Positions 47,601 to 62,600 of a stretch of DNA of 64,000 bases are shown in pieces. Both the position numbers and the translations under genes were made by a program. Source of the DNA: Bombilactobacillus apium (GTDB lineage: Bacteria > Bacillota > Bacilli > Lactobacillales > Lactobacillaceae); contig NZ_JABZEC010000002.1 in assembly GCF_013385145.1 (NCBI RefSeq), forward strand, positions 1-64,000. Direction: 5' to 3'. The notes beneath the pieces were generated by a model. The model was not told the origin of the DNA. It was given only the letters and a program-made list of their open reading frames with translations, and ran no database searches. Numbering within the stretch: position 1 is the first letter of the stretch; the number at the start of each line of letters is the position of its first letter.

Positions 47601-50600
47601 TTCTTGACGGCGCGCAAAATCCGATAATTATGATGCAAATCACCTTCAAAATATAAAACCGTGTCGACCATATGTTCTAAAATCTTGGGTCCCGCTAAGG
47701 CCCCACCTTTAGTCACATGCCCCACTACAAAAACGGTCACTCCGGCTTGTTTGGCAATCGCCATCAATTCCGTCGTAATCGCTCGAATTTGCGAGACACT
47801 GCCCACGGCTGAGGCTAACTCGGGCTCGTTCATGGTTTGCACAGAGTCGATGACTAAATAATTTGGCTTTTGTTGGGCCACCACTTGGCGGATTGCCGCC
47901 ATGTCCGTTTCCGCGTATAAGAAAATTTGCTGCCCCACGACTTGTAAACGTTGCGCCCGCAATTTAATCTGAGCCGCACTTTCCTCGCCGGAGACGTATA
48001 AAACCTTTCCGCCAATTTTTTCCAGTTGTCCAGACACCTGCAACAACAAGGTCGACTTGCCAATTCCCGGGTCACCGCCAATCAAGACTAAAGATCCGGG
48101 AACGACTCCTCCTCCTAAAACCCGATCCAGTTCGCTTAGACCAGTTTGTCGGCGTTTTTCTTGATTAAAAGTCACCTGATTCAAGGCAATCGGTTGATTA
48201 TCAAGTTGGGGAGCCGTCGTATTGGCTGTTTTTTTGCTGGGAGCTAGTTCTTCAACAAGTTGATTCCAAGCTCCACAATTGGGACAACGTCCCAACATCC
48301 GCGGAGAAACATAACCGCAATTCTGGCAGACAAAACGAGATTTAGGTCGCGCCATTGTTTCCTCCTTACTCTCCGGAGGAACCAAAACCACCTTGGCGCC
48401 GGGGAGCATCATTATGATCGTTATCAACGGTTAAATAAGGCACAAAAATTCCTTGACAGATCCGGTCACCTTTTTTTATCAATCGATCTGTGGGAAAAAA
48501 ATTCAACATTTGCACAAAAATTTCCCCTTCGTTTTGGGGGTTGTCATAGTAGTCCGCGTCAATCACCCCTACCGAATTCGGGAGAACCAAGCCGCGTTTT
48601 AAGGGACCACTAGAACGATTAACTAAGAGTAAAACTTCTTCGGCTGGTAAATAAGCCTTGAGACCGGTGGGAATCAAAACTGGCTTTAAAACTTGTTCGG
48701 CCCAATGAGCCCAACGTCCTTGCTGGGGTCTTTTTTGACAATAAGCCCATAACATTTTAGCCAGCGGTTGTTTCCAAATTGTCGGAACAACCATATCCAC
48801 AGCGGCCTGTAAGTCATAGCCAGCCGCTTGTTTTGTTTGCCGTTTAGGCAAAGTTAAACCCGCTTCTTGATAGCGGGAAACAATTTCAAAACCACGTGTT
48901 TTCAATTATAATTACTCCTCATTTAGGGTATCATTATTATAACAGAATTAAAAGGAGACGCTGCCCATGAAATTCAAGCATCAAGCCGGTTGTTTTTACC
49001 AAGAAGATGCCCAAAAACACTTAATTGGTAAAATAACCTATACCCATCTTAAAGACCAAGTTATCAGTATCGACTCAACTTTTGTTGATCCTAACTATCG
49101 CAATCAAGGAATTGCCCGAGCTTTATTAGAAGAAGTCATCCAACGCGCCCGGCAAAAATATTGGCACATTATTCCCGTTTGCCCTTATGCGCGGATCGTT
49201 TTTGAACGCGAAAGTCAATTACAAGATCTTTTACAGCCAGTCAAGAAGGAGGACCAAGATGAAGCAAAATGAACTCAAACAAAGTGTGGGCATTAAGGCC
49301 GTTGACTTTATTCAAGAGGGCATGACTGTCGGTTTAGGCACAGGATCAACGGTTTACTATCTGGTTGAAGAATTGGGTCGACGCGTCCAAGAAAAGCAGC
49401 TGCAAGTCCAATGTGTTTCGACTTCGCAAAGAACTTGGGATCAAGCTTGTGCCTTAGGTATTACGATGAAACCCCTGCAAGAAGTCTCAACCATTGATTT
49501 GACTATCGATGGCGCTGACGAAATTGATCCTGATTTTCAGGGGATTAAAGGTGGCGGGGCTGCGCATACTTATGAAAAAATTGTTGCTGTGAATTCTCGA
49601 AAAAACATCTGGATTGTTGATGAAAGTAAGTTAGTCGACCAACTGGGAGCCTTCGGTTTACCCGTCGAAGTTTTGCCATTTGGTGCTCAACAACTTTTCC
49701 AGCGTTTTCAAGCCGAAGGCCTTCAACCTAAGTTACGTCTGGATGATCAGCAAGACCCGGTGCACACGGACTCCCAGAACTACGTTTTTGATTTAGAACT
49801 GGGGACCATTAAGCACCCGCATCTCTTAGCTCAATGGCTGGAAGAACAAGCTGGCGTGGTTGAACAAGGACTCTTTTTGGACCTCGTTAATACTGTTATT
49901 ATCGGTACCGATCAAGGTCCGAAAATCATTTCTGATATTCGCTAAGGTCTGGACTAATTCGGTAATTTAATATAAAGTGGTCTTAAATTATTTTAATTTT
50001 TTCTGGAGGTTCTCATGGTAAAACCAATTTCAAGTACCGATTTACAAACTTTTCAAGCGGGATTAGCAGAAGTTCCCGCAGCGGATATTTTGCGCAAAAG
50101 CGTCGCTAATAACGGAATCTACGCTTCCAGTAAGACTTTAGCTAGTCAGGTTGCTTTAGATCCGACTTTCTCAATTGAATTAGAAACGGGTAAAGTTACC
50201 GATCAGAAAAGATCCGGTTTATGCTGGGTCTTTGCAGCTTTAAATACTTTAAGACATCCCATGCAAGCTCAATTTAAAGTTAAAGATTTTGAATTATCCC
50301 AAGGTTACATTTGCTTCTGGGACAAATTGGAAAAATCTAATTACTTCTATGAAAATGTTCTCCAAACGGCCCAATTACCTCTAGGTGATCGAAAAGTTGA
50401 CTTTTTAATGGCCACTCCACAACAAGATGGTGGTCAATGGGACATGGTTTGCGGCTTATTTGAAAAGTACGGCGTCGTGCCCAAAAGCGTCATGCCGGAT
50501 ACCTTTAGCCGGACAAACACTTCCGAATTGAATCAAGTCCTCAATCTTAAATTACGCAAAGATGCAATCAAGTTACGTGATTTAGTCGCTCAACAAGCAA

Positions 50601-53600
50601 CTGCTGACGAAATTGCTCAAACTAAGGAGCAAATGTTAGCCGAAGTTTATCGAATCTTAGTTTACACGATTGGTGAACCACCAACTAAATTCGATTGGTC
50701 CTACCGTGATGACGAACATAACTTCCACAGTGAAAAGGGAATTACTCCACAAGAATTCTACCAAAAGTATATTGGTCTTGACTTGCCTAACTATCTTTCC
50801 ACAATCAATGCCCCGACGACCGATAAGCCTTACAACCACCTTTACACTGTGGAAATGTTAGGAAATGTTGTTGGCGGTCGGCAAGTTTGCCACTTGAACT
50901 TAGACTTAGAAACTTTCAAGGCCATGGCTATTAAGCAATTACAAAATAATGAAGCCATTTGGTTCGGAAGTGATGTTTCCACTATGTCTGATCGTAAGGC
51001 CGGCTTACTTGATACTAAACTTTACGACTTAGATCACCTCTTCAACTTAGACTTCCAGATGACTAAAGCCCAACGCTTGGACTTCGGTGAAAGTATGATG
51101 AACCACGCGATGGTCATTACCGGTGTGAACTTAGATGCCGATGGTCAACCAACGAAGTGGAAAATTGAAAACTCTTGGGGTGAACAACCCGGAACTAAAG
51201 GTTACTTCGTGATGAGCGATGCTTGGTTTGATCAATTCGTTTATCAACTAGTAATCAACAAGAAGTATCTTCCAGAAGACCTGCAAAAGGTTTACGATCA
51301 AGAAGTTGATCAACCAAAAGTTTTGGCTCCTTGGGATCCAATGGGTGCTTTAGCTTAACTCATGCCGTCTTTTAAGATACAATCTCTTTAATAAATTGAA
51401 CAAGTTATTTAATTAGGCAGTTAATTGCCGTTCGGATTCGAATGGTGATTGACTGCCTAATTTTATCTAGATTTTAATGGGCTGCTAGTCAATGGTTCTT
51501 CAGTTTCATCTCTGCCGGTTTTTGGGATCAATTTGGTCATTTATAGTCATTTCTATCTGAGTAATTGTAAGTCTCACCTCAGCTCAAATCTGATAATGCT
51601 AATTACTTTGACTTTATTCACTTCTTAATTTTCCTATAAGCCAACTTTTCTTCCTCATAGCTAATCATGTGTGAGTCAAAATCATCTATTTTATAGTTCA
51701 AATAATTCAAAGTTTGTTGGATTTTATTGATTCTCTGGATTAATTCTTGCTGTTGATCAATTAGAATTTGCTTCCGTTTGGAATTCTGGTCTGAGTTTCG
51801 ATAAGAATCAATGAATTTTTTCAAATTGCTTATTTCCATCCCCGCGTTTCGTAAGGCTTGAATATATAAAATCCAATTTAAATCACGCTGCTGATATTCC
51901 CGATAACCGCTCTTACTACGTTTAATCGGAGGCAATAAACCAATTTTTTCCCAATAACGCAAAGTAGTTGACGGTATTCCACATTTCTTACTAACTTCAT
52001 CAATCTCCATAAATTAGATCTACCATCTTTCTATTTTCCAGTTAGTTGGCGCTGCAAAGAATTAATTTCCGAATCGTTAGATGCAATTCCTACAAAATTA
52101 AGTCCAAACCGGCGGGCAATTCGCTGCCAACTACCATAGCTTGATTGAATAGCCGCTTCCTGTTGAGAATCTGCTCCCTGAACAATAAGATATAAATCGG
52201 CCCCTTTCAAATCTTCATTAATCTCTAAATGATCAATAAAAGTTTTCAAATAACCGGACATATTGGACCAATAAACAGGCGTTCCAATCACAAGCACTTT
52301 AGCAGCTCGTAAGCGGGCAAATACTTTAGGATAATCACCCTCGCCTTGACCAATCTGAGGAATATGATATTCAGCTAAGTTAATTTGTTGGTAATGTTTC
52401 CCCCTCAATAATTTTTGCGCCATTTGGGCCGTATTGCCGTTTGTATTTTGACTAGCATTCAAAAAAACATATTTTCCATGACTATTGGGATGTTGAGCTT
52501 TAGTAAAAATCAGCTTATGTTTGGCTTTATTCATTTTAGACTCCTTATTTGCCGAAGCAACTTTAGAATTGGCTAATTGCTGTTCGCCAATCCCTCCAAG
52601 TAAGATAGCTATCACAAAGGTTATTAAACTTATAACGATAGTTAATTTTAAAGATATCTTCATTTGTCATCCTCCACTCCTCTGCAACTATTCGTTATCT
52701 TAAACCTTGAAGTCGACTTTAAGGAAAGCCTTTTTACCTAAATTTTGGCTAATTTTTCGGACAGGTTCTTGCTTTCAAAATAAAAAACTACCCCTTATGG
52801 GATAGTCTGAATTAGTTAAATTCTAGGTTAAAATTAGCTGCCAGGACGGGCCTTCTTTTCAACCTTCTTACCTTGCACCATCTGGTCATTGTAACCCCAA
52901 AACCAAGTAACTAAGAAGGAAATAATCAAAGCGGTCGCACTAGCCAGCAAGTAAGCATAGAAACTAGTCAAATCAGCGGGATGTTTGGGACTAAAGAAAG
53001 AAGAAAAGCCGATCAAAGAACCGGTGAAACCAAACATTGAACCGCGAAATAATCCTGTAATTAATCCACCGACCGCCGAACCGAGTAAGCCGGAAATAAA
53101 GACCCGCCGGTAACGTAAATTAATTCCGTAAATAGCCGGTTCCGTGACTCCACAAAAGGCAGAAATAGCGGCTGCAAAACCCAAAGTCTTTAAATCATCT
53201 CGCTTTGTTTTGCAGGCGACTGCTAAAACAGCGGCGCCTTGACCAACCATGGTTGTCGAAACAATGGCATTTAGAGCACTTTGGCCACTTCCTGAAATTT
53301 GTTGGGTAATCAGCGGGACAACCCCCCAGTGCAATCCAAAAATCACCAGAACTTGGTAGAAGCCCCCAATAATCAAACCGCCAAGCCAACCAGAAGCTTG
53401 CACTAACCAGTTAATCAAGTCCGCAATTCCGTTTGCCGCGCCTTGAATAATTGGACCGGTAATAATTAAGGTAATTGTGCCCACAACTAAAATCGTAATT
53501 AGTGGTTTAAAAATCATTTGTAAATAACTGGGTAAGTGATCTGCCAGCCAGTTTTCAACAAGCTTCGCTAACCAAGCTGCCAGAATCATGGGAAAAATTG

Positions 53601-56600
53601 AATAGGTATAATTCAAGAATTGGAAGGGGAAACCGCCAACCGCAAACATAGTTTTAAAATTCGTCCCCCAAGTTACTAATTGCGGATAAACTAAGAAGCC
53701 CCCAATTACCGCGGCCACGATTGGATCACTATTGAGTTTCTTGGCCGCGGCAAAGCCAACTAGAACAGGCAGAAAATAAAAAGCTGAGTCAGCCATCGCA
53801 CTAACTGTTAGATACAAAACACTAGTCGGCTTTAAAATCGCCCCTAACTGCGGCATCGCCAACAAAGCCAAAATTCCTTTAATAATTCCAGCGGCCGCGA
53901 TTACTCCTACAATTGGGCTCATGGAGCCCGTAATAAAACCAATCAAGTTTCCCCAAGCGCGACTAAAAGCTGATTGCTGGCTAGCCTTAGCCGCGGTTGG
54001 TGTTTCTGGGGTTTCTTCTTTTATTGTTGCAGACTGATCTTTTGCCATTAAATCTGGTCCGATAATTGCCATAACTGCGTCATATACTTGCGTCACGGCC
54101 GACCCAATCACTACCTGATACTGGCCCGAAGCATGCAAAACATCAATTACCCCAGCTGTTTGTCGTAAGACATCATCTTGAGCCTTACTTTCATCAACTA
54201 AAGTAAAACGCAAGCGGGAAATACAGTGAATCAAGCTCTTGATATTGGCCGAACCCCCAACATTTTGAACAATTATTTGAGCTAACTGTGAATAATCTTT
54301 TTGTGCCATTAAATTTCTCCCCTTCAAGCACTAATAAATAATTAACAAATTAAATTTCTTTCTAACGTAAAGATAGCGTTAACAAAAATTATTTTATAGC
54401 TTGTATAGACAAGTGTCAACAACTTAAAGTTATCTAAAAATTCGAAATATCAGTAACTCTTCTTGTCTGTCTAGACACGTTTAGATATAATAAAAATTAA
54501 AGGAGGAGATTATCATTTCTGTTCGCACTAGCAAGCAATTGCTCATCGCTCACGATATTTTAGCCAAGATCAAATCTCAGCAATATCCTGTCGGGACTTA
54601 TTTACCTAGCGAAAGTCAACTGACTCAACTCTATGGTGTTGCTCGCGAAACTATTCGCAAGGCCCTCCAACAATTAGCTAATCTCGGAATTATTCAGCCG
54701 ATTAAGGGCAAAGGTTCTTTAATTCTCGATTACACTCGCTATAATTTGCCGCTTTCGGGAATTACTAGCTTTCAGGAACTGAACCAGATTCAAGATATGC
54801 ACGCCCAAACGCGGGTTTTAGAAAATCATCCTGGTCAAATCCCAACTTATTTCGCCCAACACGGAGTCAATCCCCAAGAAGAAGTCATCGTTCTCCAGCG
54901 GCTGCGGCGGATCAATGGACAAGCAATTGTCTTAGATCAGGACTATCTTCTGACTTCTTTAGTTCCCCAAGTTCCCGAACGGGCAGCGCAAAATTCGCTT
55001 TATGAATACTTAGAAGGTCAATTGGGCTACGAAATTGCCTACGCGACTAAGGAAGTCACCGTCGAAACTCCAACGGATCGTCAACGCGAGTTGCTCCAGT
55101 TGGCGGTCCAAGATACCGTTGTCGTAGTTCGTAGTCTAACTTATTTAGCCGACGCGACCTTGATTCAATTAACAGAATCTTATCATCGTCCCCAAACCTT
55201 CAAGTTTGTCGATTTTGCTCGGCGGACAAAGATTTAATTTCTTGAGGAGGAAATTATGAATAATTTAGGTCAAAAAGTAATTTATCAGATTTATCCCAAA
55301 TCTTTCTATGACAGTGATGGCGATGGCCTTGGTGATCTTCGCGGAATTTTAGCCAAAATGGATTATCTAGAAAAATTAAATATCGATTTAATCTGGTTTA
55401 ATCCCTTCTTCGTTTCTCCCCAAAACGATAACGGTTACGATATTGCCGATTACTATCAAATTGATCCTCGTTTTGGAAACATGGCAGACTTCGAAGAATT
55501 AGTTACCCAATTAAAAAAACGAAAAATTGGCGTCATGTTGGATATGGTTTTAAATCATTGTTCAACCGCTCATCCTTGGTTTAAAAAAGCCTTAGCGGGA
55601 GATCCTAAGTATCAAAAATATTTCTATTTACGCCCAGTCAAAGAGAACGGCGATCTTCCCACCAATTGGCAATCTAAATTTGGCGGCTCTGCTTGGGCAC
55701 CCTTCGGCGATACCGGACTCTACTATCTCCACCTCTTCGATCCGACTCAAGCTGACTTAGATTGGCATAATCCTCAAGTTCGCCAAGAAGCTAGTCAGGT
55801 TGTCAATTTTTGGCGCCAAAAAGGAGTGCAAGGATTTCGTTTTGACGTCATCAATGTGACCGGGAAAGATGAAGAACTCCGCGACTCAACCGATCCAGCC
55901 ACAGAAAAATATTTATACACTGATACCCCGATTGTGCACCAATACCTTCAGGAACTTAATCGCACTAGTTTTGGTCAAGACGACCAAACCATTACCGTTG
56001 GGGAAATGTCCTCTGCTCGCTTACCGGGAGCTGTGGAATACGCGGTGCCTGCGACCCATGAACTTTCCATGATTTTTACCTTTCATCATTTAAAAGTTGA
56101 TTACCAAAACGGCAATAAATGGGAGACGATACCCTTTGATTTTGCTCAACTAAAAGAAACCCTCAGCTCTTGGCAAACGGCCATGGATCAAGGTGGGGGT
56201 TGGAATGCTCTCTTTTGGAATAATCATGATCAACCTTGGGCTTTGAATCGTTTCGGGGATCCAGTTCACTACCGGGAAAAATCAGCCACGGCACTAGCCA
56301 CGGCGATGCACTGTCTGCGAGGAACGCCCTATATTTATATGGGCGAAGAAATTGGGATGATGGATCCTGATTACCAGACCATCTCCGATTACGTCGATAT
56401 TGAAAGCCGAAATGCTTATCAAGAACTGCGCCGGCAAGGCTACACAGACGACCAAGCCTTTCAAAAGGTCAAGGCTAAAGCGCGCGACAACTCACGCGTG
56501 CCGATGCACTGGGATGCTTCTTCCACGGCGGGATTTTCCAGCGGTCAGCCTTGGTTACGACCAACCGACCAAGAAAAAATTAATGTGCAAAAAGAATTGC

Positions 56601-59600
56601 AATCCGGAGTCATTTTTAACTACTATCAAAAATTAATTTATTAGCGCAAACACCAGCCCTTAATTTCTGACGGCCACTTTCGGCAATTACTGCCCGATCA
56701 TCCTCAAGTTTTTGCTTACGAACGTTGGCTTGATCAAGCAGATCAACGACTTTTAGTCTTAGTTAATTTCTACGGCCAAACAACCACTGTCAATTTACCG
56801 CAACAGTTCATCGATCGACCAAGCAAGGTCATTTTGAGTAACTATGAACTAGCCCGCACCAATTTTAATTTACCGAGCAGCTGTAAATTACGACCGTATG
56901 AAGCTCTAGTTTACGCCGTCAATTAACAATATTTTTAGACAAAAAAACCGTTTAGAGAACTGATTGAATAAGTTCTGTAAACGATTGCTTTAAAAGTTTA
57001 AAAAAGTTTAAATTAAGCTAACTTCAAGCGAAGGAGGCCTCAAACCAATGACGTAGAAGCTGATTTCTACTGGTTTAAGCATCGCTTTCAATTAGTTTTT
57101 TTAACGGGAAAGACCGTAACATACAGTGTTCTCACATTTAGTAAATCCAAATAAATGCGTTCTATAAACCAGACAAGTCTGTCCAAGACCCGAAATTCCG
57201 CAAGAAAATAGTTATTTTCCAGCGAAATTTCGTTAGTTGTCCTCCTTGTCTACCGGTTTATGTCACACTCTCAATTAAGCGAGTGCCTATTTAATTTGTT
57301 GACTCCCCCCAGTCGGTCCGTTGATTTCAGCGAGCCGGCTTTTAATTTTTCAATTTCCGATAATAAACCAAAGCCGCATAAGGGGGCAATTCAATCTGCT
57401 TTTCCAGACTAGCGGGCATAGACGAATAATTGGCTAATAACAACTTTGAACCAGTAAATTCTGCAGGAAGCGAATAATTAACTGGATCTTGACTGAAAGA
57501 ACAAATTACAATTAATTGTTCTTGGGAATTAGTCCGCATAAAACCATAGACTTCTGAATCTTGAGAATTAATATTTTCATAACGACCATCAATAACTACG
57601 GAATATTTTTTCCGTAAGGCAATCAATTTTTGATAATAATAAAATACTGAATCTGGATCTGCTAAAGCCTGCTGAGCATTCATTTGCGGATAGTCTGGAG
57701 AAACCGGAATCCACGGCGTGCCTTGGGAAAAGCCCGCATTTTTTGAATTATTCCAGGGAAAAGGCGTCCGCGCATTATCGCGGGACTTCAAGTAGCAGAT
57801 CTTTTTAATCTTCGTTTCACTTTCTCCCACGGCCCGCAATTCTTGAATCATTTGTTTGGTTTCAATATCTTGGTAAGCATTTAAAGAGACAAAGGGAACA
57901 TTTTTTAAACCTAATTCTTCTCCTTGATAAATATAAGGCGTTCCCTGCATTAAATGTAACAAAGTTCCTAACATTTTAGCCGAGACTACTCGAAACTTGC
58001 CTTCTGCCCCAAAGCGCGTCGTGGGGCGCGGTTGATCATGATTACTCCAATACAAAGAATTCCAGCCTTGAACCAATTTCTGTTGCCATTCGGTCATCAC
58101 TTGTCGCAAATCAGAAAGTTTAAAACGAACTTCAGAAAATTTGCCATACTTGCCGTAATCAAGATGCATATGATCAAATTGAAATAACATATTTAGTTCA
58201 TGACGCTGCGGGTCGGTATATAGCAAGGCTTGATCACTATTAGTATTCGCCGCTTCCCCAACTGTTAAAACATCATAGTAAGCAAAAACTTCCCGGTACA
58301 TTTCCTGTAAAAATTCGTGTTCTCGCGGTCCGTTGGAAGATCCATAATAATAATTCTTGTGTCGTGGTAAATCAGCAGGGGCATCGGGAAAGTCCTGCTT
58401 CTTACTCAAAAGTGTAATTACATCCATCCGAAAACCATCAATTCCTAAATCAAACCAGTAACGCATCATTTGGTAGATTTCCTGGCGAACCTGGGGATTT
58501 TCCCAGTTTAAGTCGGGTTGCTCCTTAGCAAAAAGATGTAAATAATACTGCTGCCGAGCCGGAACATATTCCCAAGCCGAATCAGTAAAGGTTGAACCCC
58601 AATTGTTGGGAGCTGAACCATCGGCTTGTGGATCACGCCAAATATAGTAATCAGAATACGGATTCTGCCGGGATTTTTTCGATTCTTGAAACCAGCGATG
58701 TTGATCACTGGTATGGTTGACAACTAAATCCATGATAATTTTCAAATGGTGCTCATGGGCTTGCTGCAATAATTCTTGGAAATCGACCAACGTACCATAT
58801 TGAGGATTAATTTGATAATAATCTGCAATATCATAACCATTATCGACTAAGGGAGACTGATAGATGGGATTCAACCACAAGACATCAACCCCTAATTTTT
58901 CTAGGTAAGGTAAACGGGAAATAATCCCCTGTAAATCACCAATCCCATCACCATTACTATCTTGAAAACTCTGAGGATAGATTTGATAAACAACACTTTC
59001 TTTCCACCAAGCTTTACTTGTCATTATTCATCATCCTCGTCTGCCTCCATGTTTGCGACAACATCATTTACATAAACTAACTGCTGGCGAGCTTCTTGTA
59101 CCGCCGTTCTAATTTGTTGCTTTTCTAAATAACCCTTCGGTAAGGTTAACAACAAGCTCAAAGCAAGCGGCAAGTTCATTCCCGCCAACAAATGAAAATG
59201 AGGTTGGCTTAAGTACTTAGTAAAGTTTTGATTAACTGAACCACCCAAGAGATCAGTAAAAACTAAAACTTCATCATTCTTCCAGTCTACATCGGCTAGA
59301 GCTTGCTCAATTTCAGTAGTCACGGCTACATTAGTTAGATAGGCATCCAAGACTTGTACTTTTACTGCGTTTGGAGCAATGTAATCCAAAGTATCTTTTA
59401 AGCCTGAGGCCAGCCGGTGATGACTCGCAAAAAGAACTTTACGCATTTTTTTAAATTTCCTTTCTTAATTTAAGGTTTCAAAATTCCAAAGAAGGCACAA
59501 ATTAAGGCTACGACAATAATCGCCATAATAACTTGAATAACGGTCATTTTCTTACTTGCTAACAATTTATAGACAATAAAAGTCAAAGTCACTGGCAATA

Positions 59601-62600
59601 AGGCAGGGATAATCTTATCTAAGACTTCCTTTTGAATCCCCATCTTCACTTTCCCTGTCTGAAAAGTTAAAGCTACATTCATCTTTACCACTGATGGAAT
59701 TAAGGCCCCAATCACGGTTAGTCCCATAATTGAAGCGGCCTCCGTAAAGACGGAAATTTTATCGCCCAAAGTGGTCACTAATTTCAGACCGGAATCATAA
59801 CCTAAATGAAACAGTCGGAGCCGGACCCATAAGAAGAAAATATTTAAGCAAAGCCAAATGATTGCTCCGGTCGGATTGCCGTTTAAACCCATATAAGCGG
59901 CAATTGATCCCATGATGGTCGGATAAAGAACCCAGATCAAAGTATCACCAATCCCAGCTAAAGGTCCCATCATCCCAGTTTTGAAATTTTGAACAGCATC
60001 AATCGAATTGATGCCATCTTTTTCTTCCATTGCTAGACTGGCGCCCAATAAAATATTGGCCATCCAAGTCGTGGTATTAAAATAATTAAAGTGATTATTT
60101 AAAGATTTTTTATAGTCTTCATCATGCGGATAAATCTTACGTAAAGCCTTACTTAGACTATAAGCCACGGTTGGAGCTTGTTGATTTTCATAATTAAAAG
60201 TATTACAAGCCATAAACATATAGCGCCAAGCGGCTTTATTGATATCTTTCTTGGTCAACACATCCGCTTGCGTCTGTTTTTTAGACTCAGTTTTATTCAT
60301 CCCAGTCATCTCCTTGATCTGCTGTTGTCGTAGTTGTCGTTGCTTCAGCTGCTACAGTTTTCGTTGTTAGATGGGTCACGAAGAAATAATAGGCTAAGGC
60401 TAAGCCAATTAAGGAAACTCCCATCATTGGTAGCTGTAGATAAGCGGCCAAAACGAAACCGACCAAGAGTGCTGAAAGATATTTTTTCGCCGGCATAACT
60501 TGTAACAACATGGCAATCCCCACGACAGGTAACATACTGCCCGCGATTGATAAACCGTTGGTAAACCAAGTCGGAACCACTCGTAGAAGGTTTTTAACTA
60601 AACCATTACCAAAGAGTACGACTAAAGCTGTGGGAATAGCGGTCGTCAAACCAAAGATTACTGGTCCTAGCCACATGATTAGGTTCATCTTGCGAAATTT
60701 ATTCTGATTGAGTGCTCTTTGGGCCGCATGAGTTACATAGGTATTTAATAATTTAGCCACGACGTCCAATTGAATACCTAACATCCCCACGGGAACCCCC
60801 ACGGCTAAAGCTACTGCTTTGGCATCAGCTAAGTTATGGGTTGTCCGTAGAGAAATATAAATTCCTACTAAGGCAGCTAACCCCCAGTTGGGCACCGACG
60901 AACCACCAATGTTGGCCACTCCTAAAGCCATCAATTGGAAAGTTCCCCCAATAATCATCGCCGTTTGCATATCGCCCATAATGAGTCCCATGAAGAGAGC
61001 AATCATAATTGGGAACCAAGTGGTAATTACTAAACCCTGCTGATCCAAAACGACCCAAAAAGACAGTAAAATTGTTAATAGACCTTGAATCATATTCATC
61101 ATCATTGTCTCCTACTTAATATATTTCTCTAAGGGTTCATCAGAATCGCTGGGAACATAGCGAAAGGTTACCGGAACGCCCTGCTTTTGAATCGCTTTCA
61201 AATCTTGGATCTCTTCTTTGTCCACCGAGACCATCCGTTTAACCGTTGTCTTATCAAGGCCATCAAACATAATCCCAATATTAACTTTGGGAATCTTGAC
61301 TCCCCCAGCTAAGAGTTGTAGCAAAGTCTTTGGTTCTTTGACGATCAAGAAGACATTATGCCCATCATATTTTCCCGCTTGAAAATTAGTGATGGCGGTC
61401 TTTGCGTCAATAATGGACATTCCGGTTCCAGCAGGTTTACTCATCCGCATGGCCGCTTTTTGGACATCATCTTGACTAATTTCATCATCAACGACCATCA
61501 GACGCTTGGCTTGAACCGCTCCAGCCCATTGGGTAACCACAATTCCGTGAATCAAACGTTGATCAATTCTTGCTAAAACTAAACTCATTTCAATTTCCTC
61601 CTTGTTTTTTGGTATCGATACCAAATTAAGTAAAAAAATAATTAAATTGATTGCCGCAGAACTAATCGCAAATCAAAAACCTGCTCTTGAGCAACCTTTT
61701 CTCCCTGTAACAACTGGAGCATTGTTTGGGCAGCAGCTGATCCCAATTGAGTAGTCGGTTGCTGCAAAGTAGTCAAAGGAATAAATAAGTCATTAGATAG
61801 GGGTTGGTCATCTACTCCTAGAACTCCTAATTCTTGAGGAACCCGAATTCCTTGAACTCGAGCAGCCTCCAAAATTCCAATCGCCACTTCATCGCTTCCA
61901 GAAATAATTGCATCTGGTCTGACCGGTTGCTGCCAAATATCCTGTAACAATTTTTTTCCTTCAGTCGCCGTTTTAACTTGAGTAAACATTAAATCTGGAT
62001 CCCAAACTTGCCCGCGAGCCCTAAGTGCTGCCTGATAACCGGTCAAGCGATCATGATTTAAATTTGCAGTCACTTTAGTTGACACTGCTTCTTGGTGATG
62101 TCCAGTCACATAAGCAATTCGCCGATAACCCCTATCTAATAATTTCAAAGTCGCCCTGCGAAAGCCTTGATATTGATCAGCTCGCACCGTTGGCAATTGT
62201 AAGTCGGAGCGATACTCATTGACTAAGAGCAGTTGGCCAAACTTATTGTAACTTTGGATTAATTCCGGCTCATTTTCAATTGAACAAAGAATGACCCCTT
62301 CGACACTTTGGCTTTGTAATAAATCTAAAGCGGCTAATTCCTTATCGCCTCGACCAAAGGTCTGAATTAAAACTGTCGTATAGCCAGCTTGATCTAAAAC
62401 TTGTTCAATCATATCCACCAAATTAGCAAAAAAAGGATTCGTGATTCGTGGAACGGTCACTGCCAAAGTTCGAGCATTAGAACCCCGGAGTTGTCGAGCG
62501 GCAGTCATCGGCCGATAGCCTAAGTCAGCCATCGCCTCTTTAACCAAGATCTCTTTTTGTGGTGAAACATGGGGCTTATGATTAAGTACTCGCGAAACCG